A stretch of 10,885 bases of DNA, from assembly GCA_022839445.1 (NCBI GenBank), contig JALHFC010000027.1:1-10885 (forward strand), in the 5' to 3' direction. This document shows positions 1 through 7,264 of this stretch, piece after piece. This stretch comes from Pelotomaculum sp. (GTDB lineage: Bacteria; Bacillota; Desulfotomaculia; Desulfotomaculales; Pelotomaculaceae). Numbering within the stretch: the first letter of the stretch is position 1; each line of letters begins with the position of its first letter. The position numbers were made by a program, and so were the translations under genes. The notes under the pieces were generated by a model. The model did no database searches, was not told the DNA's origin, and saw nothing but the letters and a program-made list of their open reading frames with translations.

Positions 1-2339
1 GGCTCCGGTTCAGGGTCGCTATGGTCGATTATTTTAACTAAAGAAGGTTTTTTGTTTTCGGGCAATTCCTCTTTGATGTCAGGAATTCCTAGCGGCGCTG
101 TAAACCAGAAGGTAGAGCCGCAGCCCTTTTTACTGTCCGCGCCGATTTCCCCTCCCATTAATGTAACTAGGCGTTTGGAGATAGCCAGGCCCAGTCCGGT
201 CCCGCCATGTGTGCGGGTTGTTGAACCGTTAATTTGGGAAAAAGGTTGGAATAGCTTATCGTGGTCCTTGTCGGAAATGCCGATACCGGTGTCGCTAACC
301 TCGAAACGCATGGCAACATGGGTTTCATCCAAGGGTTTCATAGTTGCGCGTAGCTCAAGCTCGCCGTGATCAGTGAACTTGACCGCGTTATCAATTAGGT
401 TAAACAAAACTTGGCGCAGGCGCACAGGGTCGCCGTGCAGCAAGGGCGGGCCATCATAAGCAAAAGAGGTTTTAAACGCCAGGTTTTTCTTTCCCGCCTT
501 CGTTGCCATTACCTTGACGAACTCATTGAATAAAGACAGCGGGTCAAAGGCCACCGTTTCAACAACTATCTTCCCTGCTTCAATTTTAGAAAGGTCAAGG
601 ATAGCGTTAATAATGGTGAGCAAATGCTGTCCGGAATCGTGGATTGTGGTGACAAATTCTTTCTGTTCTTTACTCATAGGCATGCCTAGCAGTAACTCGC
701 TCATACCAAGCATGGCGTTCACCGGCGTGCGGATTTCGTGGCTCATATTTGCCAGGAATGTGCTTTTGGCGCGGTTGGCCGCTTCGGCAATTTCCTTGGC
801 TTTTTTAATTTCAATTTCAGCTTGTTTAAGTTTGGTAATGTCGGTGTAAATGGCAAAAAGCCCGGTAACTTTGCCTGTTTCGTCCCGCAGGGCGTCGCCA
901 TGCATGTAAAACTGGACAACCTTGTTTTGGCGGGTTGTTTTCCTTAATTCACCTTTCCAGGAATGCCCGTTGATTAAGGTTCTGTAAACCTCTTGCGCTG
1001 TGGCGCTATTTGGGAATAGTACATGGAGTCCGCCGGCGCCACTTAGCTCTTCCGCAGTGTACCCGAAAAGGTCCTGGAAGGACTTATTGCAGTAAGTTAT
1101 GTGCTTGCCCATGGTATCGGTCATAACAACGGCGTTGCTGGAGTTCTCCACTGCTTTGTTAATTCGCTGCAACTCCTCATCTATCCGTTTGCGTGCGGTA
1201 ATGTTGCGGATGGACTCAATGGCGCCGGTTAGGTTTCCTTCGCTGTCAAAAAGAGGCGAGGCCGTCCCCCATAAGTCTCCTCCCTTCCCATCATTAAAAG
1301 CCGGTGTAAAGTTTTCAGCGAACAGCAGGTTCCCTTGCCTTTCAAAAAAATTGTACTGGAGTTCGTGTTCCCTATCGTTGGAAAAAATAAGATCAATCAG
1401 CATTGGCGTTGGCTCCCAATAAAAAGGGGCGCTATAAAAAGAATTGCCTTTGCCAAGGATTTCCCCTTTGGGTATTCCGGTCATTTTTTCCATCGCCCGG
1501 TTCCAGGCAATTACTTTCCTTTCATGATCAATTACAAAAGTGGCATCGGGTAGGAAATCAATTATATCAAAGAGCTGACGGTTGGTGGCGTGTAGTTTTT
1601 CTTCGGCCAGCTTACGCTCAGTAATGTCCCGGTTGACAAAGGTAGCCCCGCTTACTTCGCCTTTTTCATCCAGCAAGAGGTTGCCATGGCTTTCAAGCCA
1701 GATATAATGACCGGCATTGTGCCTGAAGCGAAAAACTGCCTTGCCATTTGACTTGTTTTTTAGGGCTTCAGCGGTGTGGGCCCTGACCCCAGGCAGGTCG
1801 TCCGGGTGCACCCGGTCAAATACAGATTCGCCAACGATTTCTTCAGGGGCGACGCCCAGCACGCGCAGGTGATAAGGGGTGGCATAATGAATTACTAAAT
1901 CAGCGTCGGTCAGACAAATCATATCTGTTGTACTAGCGGTAATCGCACGTAAGAGTTCCTCACTTTTACACAACTCGGTTTCCGACTGCTTTTGCTCGGT
2001 GATATCCAGGATCTGAGCCAGTATGGCAGCCCGGCCATTAAATTCTATTGTAGAAAAAAAGCCCCGGAGATAAAAGACTTCACCTGTGCGGTTGATAACC
2101 CGGAATTCATAATCCGCACATGTTTTTAACCCTTCACTGTGTTGGAGGAGGACGTTTTGGAGCCATCGTTTTTCCTCGGGATGGACCAGGTCTATACATT
2201 GGAGTTTAAGCATCCCTTCCGCAGTATATCCCGTTATCTGGGTTATTTTAGGGTTGACCATCTTAAAACAGCCGTCTTGGATAATGCAGATAGGAAGGGG
2301 TGAAGAATAAAAGACCTGGGAAAAATCGACGGTTGTCAT
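1..2339 (-). CDS. Multi-PAS sensor histidine kinase, probably hybrid (3' end outside window)
   Basis: Reading the minus strand from ATG at 2339 gives 779 codons with no stop before the left edge, so the C-terminus is missing. No membrane segment or signal peptide is seen, so the sensor should be cytosolic. Domain order is four PAS units (roughly residues 5-118, 122-240, 245-382 and 388-502), each ending in a DIT-E/K-type or NIT-type motif, then HisKA, then HATPase_c. The H-box reads NMSHEIRTP with the phospho-acceptor His at residue 534. The N-box Asn is residue 651 (NLIDNAVKF), the G1 box is DTGIGIS from 683, and the G2 box GGTGLGLAIS is near 712. After the ATPase domain comes a charged linker (KEELPENKKP), which in this family usually precedes a receiver domain; that part is inference. 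The start is supported by GCGAGGAA 7-8 bases upstream. The PAS ligands and output pathway cannot be read from the sequence. The family call is very secure. Confidence 0.95.
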   Translation of the reverse strand, partial: MTTVDFSQVFYSSPLPICIIQDGCFKMVNPKITQITGYTAEGMLKLQCIDLVHPEEKRWLQNVLLQHSEGLKTCADYEFRVINRTGEVFYLRGFFSTIEFNGRAAILAQILDITEQKQSETELCKSEELLRAITASTTDMICLTDADLVIHYATPYHLRVLGVAPEEIVGESVFDRVHPDDLPGVRAHTAEALKNKSNGKAVFRFRHNAGHYIWLESHGNLLLDEKGEVSGATFVNRDITERKLAEEKLHATNRQLFDIIDFLPDATFVIDHERKVIAWNRAMEKMTGIPKGEILGKGNSFYSAPFYWEPTPMLIDLIFSNDREHELQYNFFERQGNLLFAENFTPAFNDGKGGDLWGTASPLFDSEGNLTGAIESIRNITARKRIDEELQRINKAVENSSNAVVMTDTMGKHITYCNKSFQDLFGYTAEELSGAGGLHVLFPNSATAQEVYRTLINGHSWKGELRKTTRQNKVVQFYMHGDALRDETGKVTGLFAIYTDITKLKQAEIEIKKAKEIAEAANRAKSTFLANMSHEIRTPVNAMLGMSELLLGMPMSKEQKEFVTTIHDSGQHLLTIINAILDLSKIEAGKIVVETVAFDPLSLFNEFVKVMATKAGKKNLAFKTSFAYDGPPLLHGDPVRLRQVLFNLIDNAVKFTDHGELELRATMKPLDETHVAMRFEVSDTGIGISDKDHDKLFQPFSQINGSTTRTHGGTGLGLAISKRLVTLMGGEIGADSKKGCGSTFWFTAPLGIPDIKEELPENKKPSLVKIIDHSDPEPE

Positions 2340-2394
2340 TTATAATATTCCTCGCTTTTTGGTGATCTTGCCGGTTCCTACAGGTAATCTTCAA

Positions 2395-2408
2395 TACCAA
2401 TAGTGGTA
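2395..2408. promoter_or_regulatory. Small dyad TACCA-N4-TGGTA in the kinase leader
   Basis: A perfect 5-base inverted repeat, TACCA ATAG TGGTA, lies just downstream of the predicted kinase transcription start. The position suits an operator, but half-sites this short can occur by chance. No regulator can be named. Confidence 0.25.
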
Positions 2409-2421
2409 AATGGCTCTTATA

Positions 2422-2450
2422 ATAATAAGTAATTATCCTCAAACATTCAA
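2422..2450 (-). promoter_or_regulatory. Predicted sigma-A-type promoter of the sensor kinase
   Basis: On the minus strand, TTGAAT (2450-2445) is followed after 17 bases by TATTAT (2427-2422). These match the consensus at 4/6 and 5/6 positions with ideal spacing. Transcription would start near 2415, leaving a leader of about 75 bases before the ATG at 2339. The region is AT-rich, so chance matches are possible. Confidence 0.45.
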
Positions 2451-2468
2451 TAGGTTATTTAAGATACC

Positions 2469-2485
2469 TGTCGAATAAAATCGAA
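2469..2485 (+). promoter_or_regulatory. Possible tandem Spo0A (0A) boxes
   Basis: TGTCGAA at 2469-2475 is an exact copy of the 0A-box core known from Bacillus and Clostridia. A degenerate copy, AATCGAA, begins exactly 10 bases later at 2479. The pair sits between the divergent kinase and tkt promoters. A 7-base match in about 190 bases is not rare enough to be convincing alone. Confidence 0.3.
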
Positions 2486-2499
2486 GATTCTTAGAAAGG

Positions 2500-2529
2500 T
2501 TTTCATTTTTGGCAGGAAAATGTTAAAAT
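2500..2529 (+). promoter_or_regulatory. Predicted extended -10 promoter of tkt
   Basis: TAAAAT at 2524-2529 (5/6 match) is preceded by TG one base upstream, forming an extended -10. A weak -35, TTTTCA at 2500-2505, lies 18 bases upstream. The transcript would begin near 2536, inside the longest possible tkt reading frame, which supports the downstream ATG at 2603 as the true start. It would leave a leader of about 67 bases. Confidence 0.4.
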
Positions 2530-2591
2530 AACTTTGAAGCCATTAAAAAAAGTGATTTTAGAAGGGGTAAGGGCTGATTATTGTAAAAAGC

Positions 2592-2596
2592 GAGGG
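2592..2596 (+). promoter_or_regulatory. Ribosome binding site deciding the tkt start
   Basis: GAGGG lies 6 bases before ATG 2603. The alternative TTG at 2534 in the same frame has no Shine-Dalgarno sequence upstream. Confidence 0.6.
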
Positions 2597-2602
2597 TTTC
2601 GT

Positions 2603-4633
2603 ATGGTTAAAGATCAAAACAAATTAGACGTGTTAAACATCAACACATTGCGTATGCTGGCGGCGGATACAGTGGAAAAAGCCAAATCCGGCCACCCGGG
2701 TATGCCGATGGGAGCGGCGGCGATGGCTTATGTTCTTTGGACCAGGTATCTTCATCATAACCCACAGGACCCGACCTGGATAAACCGCGACCGCTTTGTT
2801 CTTTCCGCCGGGCACGGCTCTGCGCTGGTCTATGCTTTGCTTCATTTGACCGGTTACGATCTGCCGCTGGAAGAACTAAAGAATTTTCGCCAGTGGGGCA
2901 GCAAAACCCCGGGGCACCCGGAGTTTAGGCACACGCCCGGGGTGGAGGCTACCACCGGGCCGCTGGGGCAAGGTCTGGCCAACGGTGTCGGTATGGCCAT
3001 CGCCGAGCGGTTTTTGTCGGCTCATTTCAACCGCCCCGGCTATAATGTTGTTGACCATTATACATATGTTATAGCCAGTGACGGCGACCTAATGGAAGGT
3101 GTTTCTCACGAGTCTGCTTCTCTTGCCGGCCACCTCAAGCTGGGCAAGCTGATCTGTCTTTATGACGACAACCGAATTTCCATTGAGGGTGACACCGGTA
3201 TCGCATATACCGAGGACCGGGCCAAGCGTTTTGAGGCTTACGGGTGGCAAGCGCTGCACGTGAGCGACGGGAATGATATTGCGAGACTGGCGGCTGCCAT
3301 CCAGGTAGCCAGGGATGAAAAAGAGAGGCCCTCCATGATACTGATCCGCACCCGGATCGGTTACGGAAGCCCCGGCAAAGAGGGCACCGCTGCGGCGCAC
3401 GGCGAGCCGCTGGGGGCTGAAGAAATTAAGCGGACTAAGGAGAACCTGGACTGGCCCCTAGCGCCCGATTTCTTTATCCCTGAGGAGTCCCTGGCTTATT
3501 TCCGCCAGGCAGTTGACCGGGGTATTTCCTGGCAGTCCCGGTGGCAGGCTGAATTTGATTCTTTCGCCAAAGCATTTCCCGACTTAGCGTTAGAGTTCAA
3601 GCAATGGATGAGCGGCAGGCTACAAGATAATTGGGCAAATGGTATTCCTGTTTTTCCTGCCGATAAAAAGGGACTTGCTACCCGGTCCGCGTCCGGTACG
3701 GTGTTAAATAACATCGCATCCAAAGTGACCAACCTCATCGGCGGCTCGGCCGACCTGGCGCCGTCGAACAAGACGATCATTAAGGGCGCCGGTGACTTCG
3801 CCTCCGGCAATTATAACGGGCGCAACATGCATTTTGGGGTGAGGGAGCACGGTATGGGCTCGATAGCTAACGGCATGGCCCTACATGGTGGTTTGATCCC
3901 TTACTGCGCCACGTTCCTGGTGTTTTCCGACTATATGAGGCCGTCCATACGCATGGCGGCTATGATGGGGCTCAAGGTCATTTATATATTCACTCACGAC
4001 AGCATTGGTTTGGGTGAAGACGGCCCGACCCACCAGCCTATCGAGCAACTGGCGGGCTTAAGGGCGATACCAAACCTGACGGTCATCCGCCCGGCCGATG
4101 CCAATGAAACGGCCGAAGCATGGAAATACGCCTTGGAACATGAAAAAGGTCCCATTGTCTTGATCTTGTCGCGGCAAAACCTGCCCACTCTAGACAGGCA
4201 AAAGGTAGCGCCTGCCGCCGGTTTGTCCCGGGGCGCGTACATCCTCAGTGAAACAGAAGGTAAAAAGCCGGACGCGATTTTAATGGCAAGCGGCTCGGAA
4301 GTCCATATAGCTCTCCAGGCTGCTGGAATGCTCCAGGAAGACGGTGTGTCCGTCCGTGTGGTAAGCATGCCGAGCTGGGAGCTCTTTGAAGAACAACCTG
4401 ACGAATACCGGAAAATAGTATTACCGCCGGAAATTACGGCAAAGGTGGCTGTTGAAGCCGGTGTTGCTCAGGGGTGGCGCTACTACACCGGGGATAAGGG
4501 TGAAATCATCGGCATCAATCATTTTGGCGCTTCCGCCCCTTACCAGGTGCTGTTTGAAAAATTCGGGTTTACGGCTGAGAACGTTGTGGACAAGGTTATG
4601 CAAACAATACGCCGCAATACAAAAAAACCATGA
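2603..4633 (+). CDS. tkt: Transketolase
   Basis: This 676-residue protein is the usual length for a bacterial transketolase (EC 2.2.1.1). The family moves a two-carbon ketol unit between sugar phosphates in the non-oxidative pentose phosphate pathway, using thiamine diphosphate and a divalent metal. The N-terminal INTLRMLAADTVEKAKSGHPG block, GPLGQGLANG, and SDGDLMEG from Ser159 with Asn190 (the TPP/metal motif) are visible. So are FGVREHGMG with catalytic Glu415, HDSIGLGEDGPTHQP with His465 and His477, and RPADANE. The motif begins SDG instead of GDG, a variant I recall in other bacterial transketolases. I chose ATG 2603 (MVKDQNKLDVLN) because homologues start there and GAGGG precedes it. 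The frame is open up to TTG 2534 but that start lacks a ribosome site. A methyltransferase gene follows after 24 bases. No transaldolase partner is present in this window. Confidence 0.97.
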   Translation: MVKDQNKLDVLNINTLRMLAADTVEKAKSGHPGMPMGAAAMAYVLWTRYLHHNPQDPTWINRDRFVLSAGHGSALVYALLHLTGYDLPLEELKNFRQWGSKTPGHPEFRHTPGVEATTGPLGQGLANGVGMAIAERFLSAHFNRPGYNVVDHYTYVIASDGDLMEGVSHESASLAGHLKLGKLICLYDDNRISIEGDTGIAYTEDRAKRFEAYGWQALHVSDGNDIARLAAAIQVARDEKERPSMILIRTRIGYGSPGKEGTAAAHGEPLGAEEIKRTKENLDWPLAPDFFIPEESLAYFRQAVDRGISWQSRWQAEFDSFAKAFPDLALEFKQWMSGRLQDNWANGIPVFPADKKGLATRSASGTVLNNIASKVTNLIGGSADLAPSNKTIIKGAGDFASGNYNGRNMHFGVREHGMGSIANGMALHGGLIPYCATFLVFSDYMRPSIRMAAMMGLKVIYIFTHDSIGLGEDGPTHQPIEQLAGLRAIPNLTVIRPADANETAEAWKYALEHEKGPIVLILSRQNLPTLDRQKVAPAAGLSRGAYILSETEGKKPDAILMASGSEVHIALQAAGMLQEDGVSVRVVSMPSWELFEEQPDEYRKIVLPPEITAKVAVEAGVAQGWRYYTGDKGEIIGINHFGASAPYQVLFEKFGFTAENVVDKVMQTIRRNTKKP

Positions 4634-4657
4634 TCTCCAGCGGTCCGGATCAATAAT

Positions 4658-5233
4658 ATGTTTTTCCAATTATTTGCGCCATTTTACGATGGATTTATCA
4701 AATTTGTTAAAGTAGATCACTCCGGTAAAATACCGGGCTGGCTGGCGCCTGTTTGTGGTATGGATGTGCTGGACCTGGGCGGCGGTACCGGCATTAACGC
4801 CGCTGCGCTTGCCGGGGCCGGCGCGCGGGTGACTCTGGTTGATTCCAGCCGGGGGATGTTAAAGCGTGCTGCGGCTAAGAGACTTGCTGTGCGGCTGGTC
4901 CTGGCGGATGCGGCTTCCCTGCCGCTGCATGACGGTACTTTTGATATTGTCCTGGTGTCCGACGCGTGGCACCATTTTCGTGACCAGGCCGGGGTTGTCC
5001 GTGAGGTAGCGAGGGTGTTGCGTCCGGGTGGCAGGCTTTGTATAATTGATTTTGATCCGTGCAGTAAAGTAACAAAAACAATAGCTTTGCTGGAAAGGAT
5101 GGCAGCTGAACCATCCAAATTTACATTGCCGGATAAACTGGTGGAGATGTTACACCGGGCAGGCATTGAGGGAGCATACTGCCACCTGCAATCTTATCAG
5201 TATGTTTACATTGGAGTGAAGAAGATAGTTTGA
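4658..5233 (+). CDS. Class I SAM-dependent methyltransferase, UbiE-like
   Basis: A 191-residue Rossmann-fold methyltransferase. It opens with FAPFYDGF, as UbiE/COQ5-type enzymes often do. Motif I is VLDLGGGTG (residues 37-45), with Asp62 at the end of strand 2 as the likely ribose-binding acid and Asp84 in the adenine-binding stretch. HHF at 105-107 and LRPGGRL at 121-127 are the usual post-motifs. It is shorter than typical UbiE (about 230 residues), so it is probably a general small methyltransferase and not the menaquinone enzyme. The substrate is unknown. It lies 24 bases after tkt and is probably co-transcribed, yet no strong Shine-Dalgarno sequence precedes the ATG, so translation may be weak or coupled. 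A 137-base gap follows. Confidence 0.88.
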   Translation: MFFQLFAPFYDGFIKFVKVDHSGKIPGWLAPVCGMDVLDLGGGTGINAAALAGAGARVTLVDSSRGMLKRAAAKRLAVRLVLADAASLPLHDGTFDIVLVSDAWHHFRDQAGVVREVARVLRPGGRLCIIDFDPCSKVTKTIALLERMAAEPSKFTLPDKLVEMLHRAGIEGAYCHLQSYQYVYIGVKKIV

Positions 5234-5318
5234 GCGGATTGCTGCTAATTACCGGATCGGGGGATGCTTGCGGTAGACAGTAGAGACATTTGCCAAGCGG
5301 TATTTCCGTTAGCCGGCA

Positions 5319-5339
5319 GTTGCGGCGCCCGGTTGCGGC
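5319..5339 (+). repeat. Short direct repeat GTTGCGGC upstream of dnaJ
   Basis: GTTGCGGC occurs at 5319-5326 and again at 5332-5339, 13 bases start to start, in a GC-rich stretch of the 137-base gap before the J-protein gene. No CIRCE element (TTAGCACTC-N9-GAGTGCTAA) is present, so HrcA control is not indicated. I see no convincing promoter boxes in this gap. A role for the repeat is speculative. Confidence 0.3.
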
Positions 5340-5370
5340 CGGAATGTATTAGAAGGATAGGTGATGGTAA

Positions 5371-6366
5371 ATGGGTGTAGCCTTCCGTGACTATTATGAA
5401 GTCTTAGGTGTCAACCGTGACGCCACGGAAAAAGAGATAAAAACCGCCTACCGTAAAATGGCTCGCAAGTGGCACCCGGACTTGCACACCGCAAAAGATA
5501 AAGAAGTGGCTGAGGAAAAAATTAAACAAATAAATGAAGCCTATGAGGTATTAAGCGATAAGGAAAAGCGGGCTAAATACGATCAATTAGGGGCAAACTG
5601 GCAAGACGGTCAGGATTTCCGGCCGCCGCCGGATATGGATGGTTTTCGCTTTTATACTGGAACTGATGCCGGCGCCGCCGGTGGTTTTAGCGACTTTTTT
5701 GAAATGCTGTTTGGTGGTGCGGGGGCGTCTTTTGGCCAGGGAAGGCGGGCTACACGTCGCGGCCCGGTACGTGGCAGTGATATTGAAAGCGAGCTGGAGC
5801 TCACTCTGGAGGAAGCCTACCGGGGTGGGGAAAAAACACTGCAGATTTCTACACGGGAAGTGTGCCCGGCTTGCGGCGGGGTGGGTGTTGAAGGTAATTC
5901 CTTTTGCCCCCGTTGTGGCGGCACAGGTGATACCACAGGTATCAAAACACTATCGGTAAAAATTCCGCCGGGTGTCGGCAGCGGGCGCCGGATTCGTTTG
6001 AAAGGCCAGGGGGGCGAAGGTTTAAATGGAGGAGCGCGGGGCGATCTTTATCTGAAGATAAGGCTCTTGCCGCACCCGGTATTTAAAGTCCAAGGTGAGG
6101 ATTTGGAAACTGAGGTTACCCTGCGGCCTGAGCAAGCCGTTCTGGGGGACCGCGTGACCGTACCCACCATGGATGGTCCGGTAGTCATGAAAGTTCCTGC
6201 AGGAATTCGCGCCGGCAAGCGTATGCGCCTGAAAGGTAAGGGCTTGCCGCACCAAAAGGGGCGCGGCGATGAATACGTGGTAATTTCTATAGATATTCCA
6301 GAACACCTGACGGCGGAAGAAGAACAGTTGTACCGGCAGCTGGCGGCATTAAGGAAAGGGGTGTGA
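5371..6366 (+). CDS. DnaJ/CbpA-family J-protein co-chaperone with a half zinc finger
   Basis: A 331-residue co-chaperone expected to stimulate the ATPase of DnaK and deliver clients to it. The J domain spans about residues 6-72 with HPD at 35-37. A Gly/Phe-rich linker (about 85-130) follows. Next is a short cysteine region with only two CxxCxGxG repeats, C165-x2-C168 and C179-x2-C182, then the two C-terminal beta domains (about 195-320) with the paired motifs IPPGVGSGRRIRLKGQG and VPAGIRAGKRMRLKGKG. Classical DnaJ has four such repeats binding two zincs, and CbpA has none, so this protein is intermediate and could bind at most one zinc in that style. The start ATG follows AAGGATAGGTGAT, giving MGVAFRDYYEVLGV, a normal J-domain beginning. 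Its stop overlaps the next gene by four bases (GTGA), which implies translational coupling to the modulator. Confidence 0.95.
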   Translation: MGVAFRDYYEVLGVNRDATEKEIKTAYRKMARKWHPDLHTAKDKEVAEEKIKQINEAYEVLSDKEKRAKYDQLGANWQDGQDFRPPPDMDGFRFYTGTDAGAAGGFSDFFEMLFGGAGASFGQGRRATRRGPVRGSDIESELELTLEEAYRGGEKTLQISTREVCPACGGVGVEGNSFCPRCGGTGDTTGIKTLSVKIPPGVGSGRRIRLKGQGGEGLNGGARGDLYLKIRLLPHPVFKVQGEDLETEVTLRPEQAVLGDRVTVPTMDGPVVMKVPAGIRAGKRMRLKGKGLPHQKGRGDEYVVISIDIPEHLTAEEEQLYRQLAALRKGV

Positions 6367-6668
6367 CGGCGGTGACAAAATATTACTTGCAAATATATCA
6401 ACACACCCTGGCTACCGGGGATGATGAAGCCTGGGTAGATCTGGAGAGCCTGGGAATCCACCCTGATCTGGCGCAACGTCTCGCGGAGTTTGGAATCGTG
6501 GAAATTTTTCGGGGCCATGTGCGGGCCAACCAGGCGGAGCGCCTGCTAAAGCTGTTGCGCCTGCGCAGCAACCTGGGCGTAAACTTGCACGGAGCGGCGA
6601 TTATCCTCGACCTGCTTGATCGCATTGAAGCCCTGCAGGACGAGATCGAGCGACTACGGGGGATATAG
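6363..6668 (+). CDS. cbpM: CbpM-like chaperone modulator (MerR-type HTH family)
   Basis: A 101-residue protein, the same length as E. coli CbpM, which binds the J domain of CbpA and inhibits it. The pattern matches: an N-terminal YLQIYQHT segment, a short helix-turn-helix-like part with LGIHPDLAQRLAEFGIVE (about 31-48), an arginine-rich helix (RLLKLLRLRSNLGVN) and a C-terminal heptad-like helix (ILDLLDRIEALQDEIERL) suited to dimer formation. The GTG start at 6363 overlaps the stop of the J-protein gene. AAGGA at 6351-6355 gives 7-base spacing; GTG 6372 (MTKYY) is a possible alternative. The overlapping arrangement with a J-protein is the main support for a regulatory partner role. DNA binding is not excluded. 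Confidence 0.82.
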   Translation: MTAVTKYYLQIYQHTLATGDDEAWVDLESLGIHPDLAQRLAEFGIVEIFRGHVRANQAERLLKLLRLRSNLGVNLHGAAIILDLLDRIEALQDEIERLRGI

Positions 6669-6743
6669 CATTTCTGTAATGAATTTTCCCCTGCGGGCAT
6701 CATGCCCCCAATCGGTGATGTTTGATAATAGGAGCGAGGCCTA

Positions 6744-6992
6744 TTGAAAGATAAAAACCGCTTGCCTGCAACCGACACTAATCAACGGACCGGCAACAGC
6801 CGTACTGCACCTGCCCAATCTACCCAAAAATGTGATATACATTTTGAGCCGGCGGACCTAACGGGAAATCCCGGCACACCGGAAGACGAATACTGGGACG
6901 ATGACTTTATCTGTCCCGCATGCTGCTGCGGCATCTATATTGACTTACCGGAAGAAAAAGCGATAAAATTGTTTAAATCTATCAAGAGGTAA
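6744..6992 (+). CDS. Small Cys-rich protein with CPACCCG motif, unknown function
   Basis: An 82-residue protein starting at TTG, preceded by AGGAG at 6730-6734 with 9-base spacing. I do not recognise a family. The first 28 residues are polar and look disordered. There is an acidic stretch (EDEYWDDD, 47-54), then CPACCCG with cysteines at 57, 60, 61 and 62, and one more at 30. The tail (LPEEKAIKLFKSIKR) is a basic amphipathic helix. The clustered cysteines suggest metal or Fe-S binding, or a redox role, but no known motif fits exactly. The gene begins 75 bases after cbpM and ends 5 bases before the DUF1294 gene, so it is very likely expressed with the latter. The good ribosome site and tight packing argue that it is real. 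Confidence 0.7.
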   Translation: MKDKNRLPATDTNQRTGNSRTAPAQSTQKCDIHFEPADLTGNPGTPEDEYWDDDFICPACCCGIYIDLPEEKAIKLFKSIKR

Positions 6993-6997
6993 CAGCA

Positions 6998-7246
6998 TTG
7001 ATAATTTACTTGCTGATCATAAATGTAATCGGCTTCTTTGCGATGTGGTATGATAAAGGACTGGCAAAGACCCATAGATACAGGGTTCCCGAAGGCAGGC
7101 TGCTGTTGATAGCGCTGATCGGAGGCGCCGCCGGTGTTTTAATCGGGATGCAGGTATTCAACCATAAGACAAAGCACTTAAAATTTTCCCTGGGCATACC
7201 CGTTATCTTTATTGCCCAGGTCATTTTATTTAAATTCTTGCATTGA
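6998..7246 (+). CDS. DUF1294 family small membrane protein
   Basis: An 82-residue membrane protein starting at TTG, with AGAGGT at 6985-6990 (7-base spacing). The pattern matches the DUF1294 (YsdA-like) family: a first membrane segment (about 2-17), DK at 19-20, RVPE at 29-32, a Gly-rich second membrane segment (about 35-52, LIGGAAGVLIGM), the conserved HKTKH at 56-60, and a last hydrophobic segment (63-80). The length is normal for the family. The function is not established. It sits 5 bases after the Cys-rich gene and 18 bases before the SRAP gene, so the three are probably in one transcript. Confidence 0.88.
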   Translation: MIIYLLIINVIGFFAMWYDKGLAKTHRYRVPEGRLLLIALIGGAAGVLIGMQVFNHKTKHLKFSLGIPVIFIAQVILFKFLH

Positions 7247-7264
7247 TCAAAGGGGGGCGGCAGA

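Noticed and set aside
52..1624. Several plus-strand open frames at the left end
   Set aside because: They are antisense to the histidine kinase, whose complete domain motifs are read on the minus strand.
4452..4715. Open frame overlapping the end of tkt and the start of the methyltransferase
   Set aside because: It lies in a different frame across two well-supported genes and shows no family features.
5234..5370. Heat-shock control (CIRCE) or a sigma promoter upstream of the J-protein
   Set aside because: No TTAGCACTC/GAGTGCTAA pair is present, and no -35/-10 pair with acceptable spacing could be found.
6689..6713. GGGCAT-C-ATGCCC palindrome between cbpM and the Cys-rich gene as a terminator
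   Set aside because: The usable stem is only four pairs around a five-base loop and no T-run follows; it is too weak to call.
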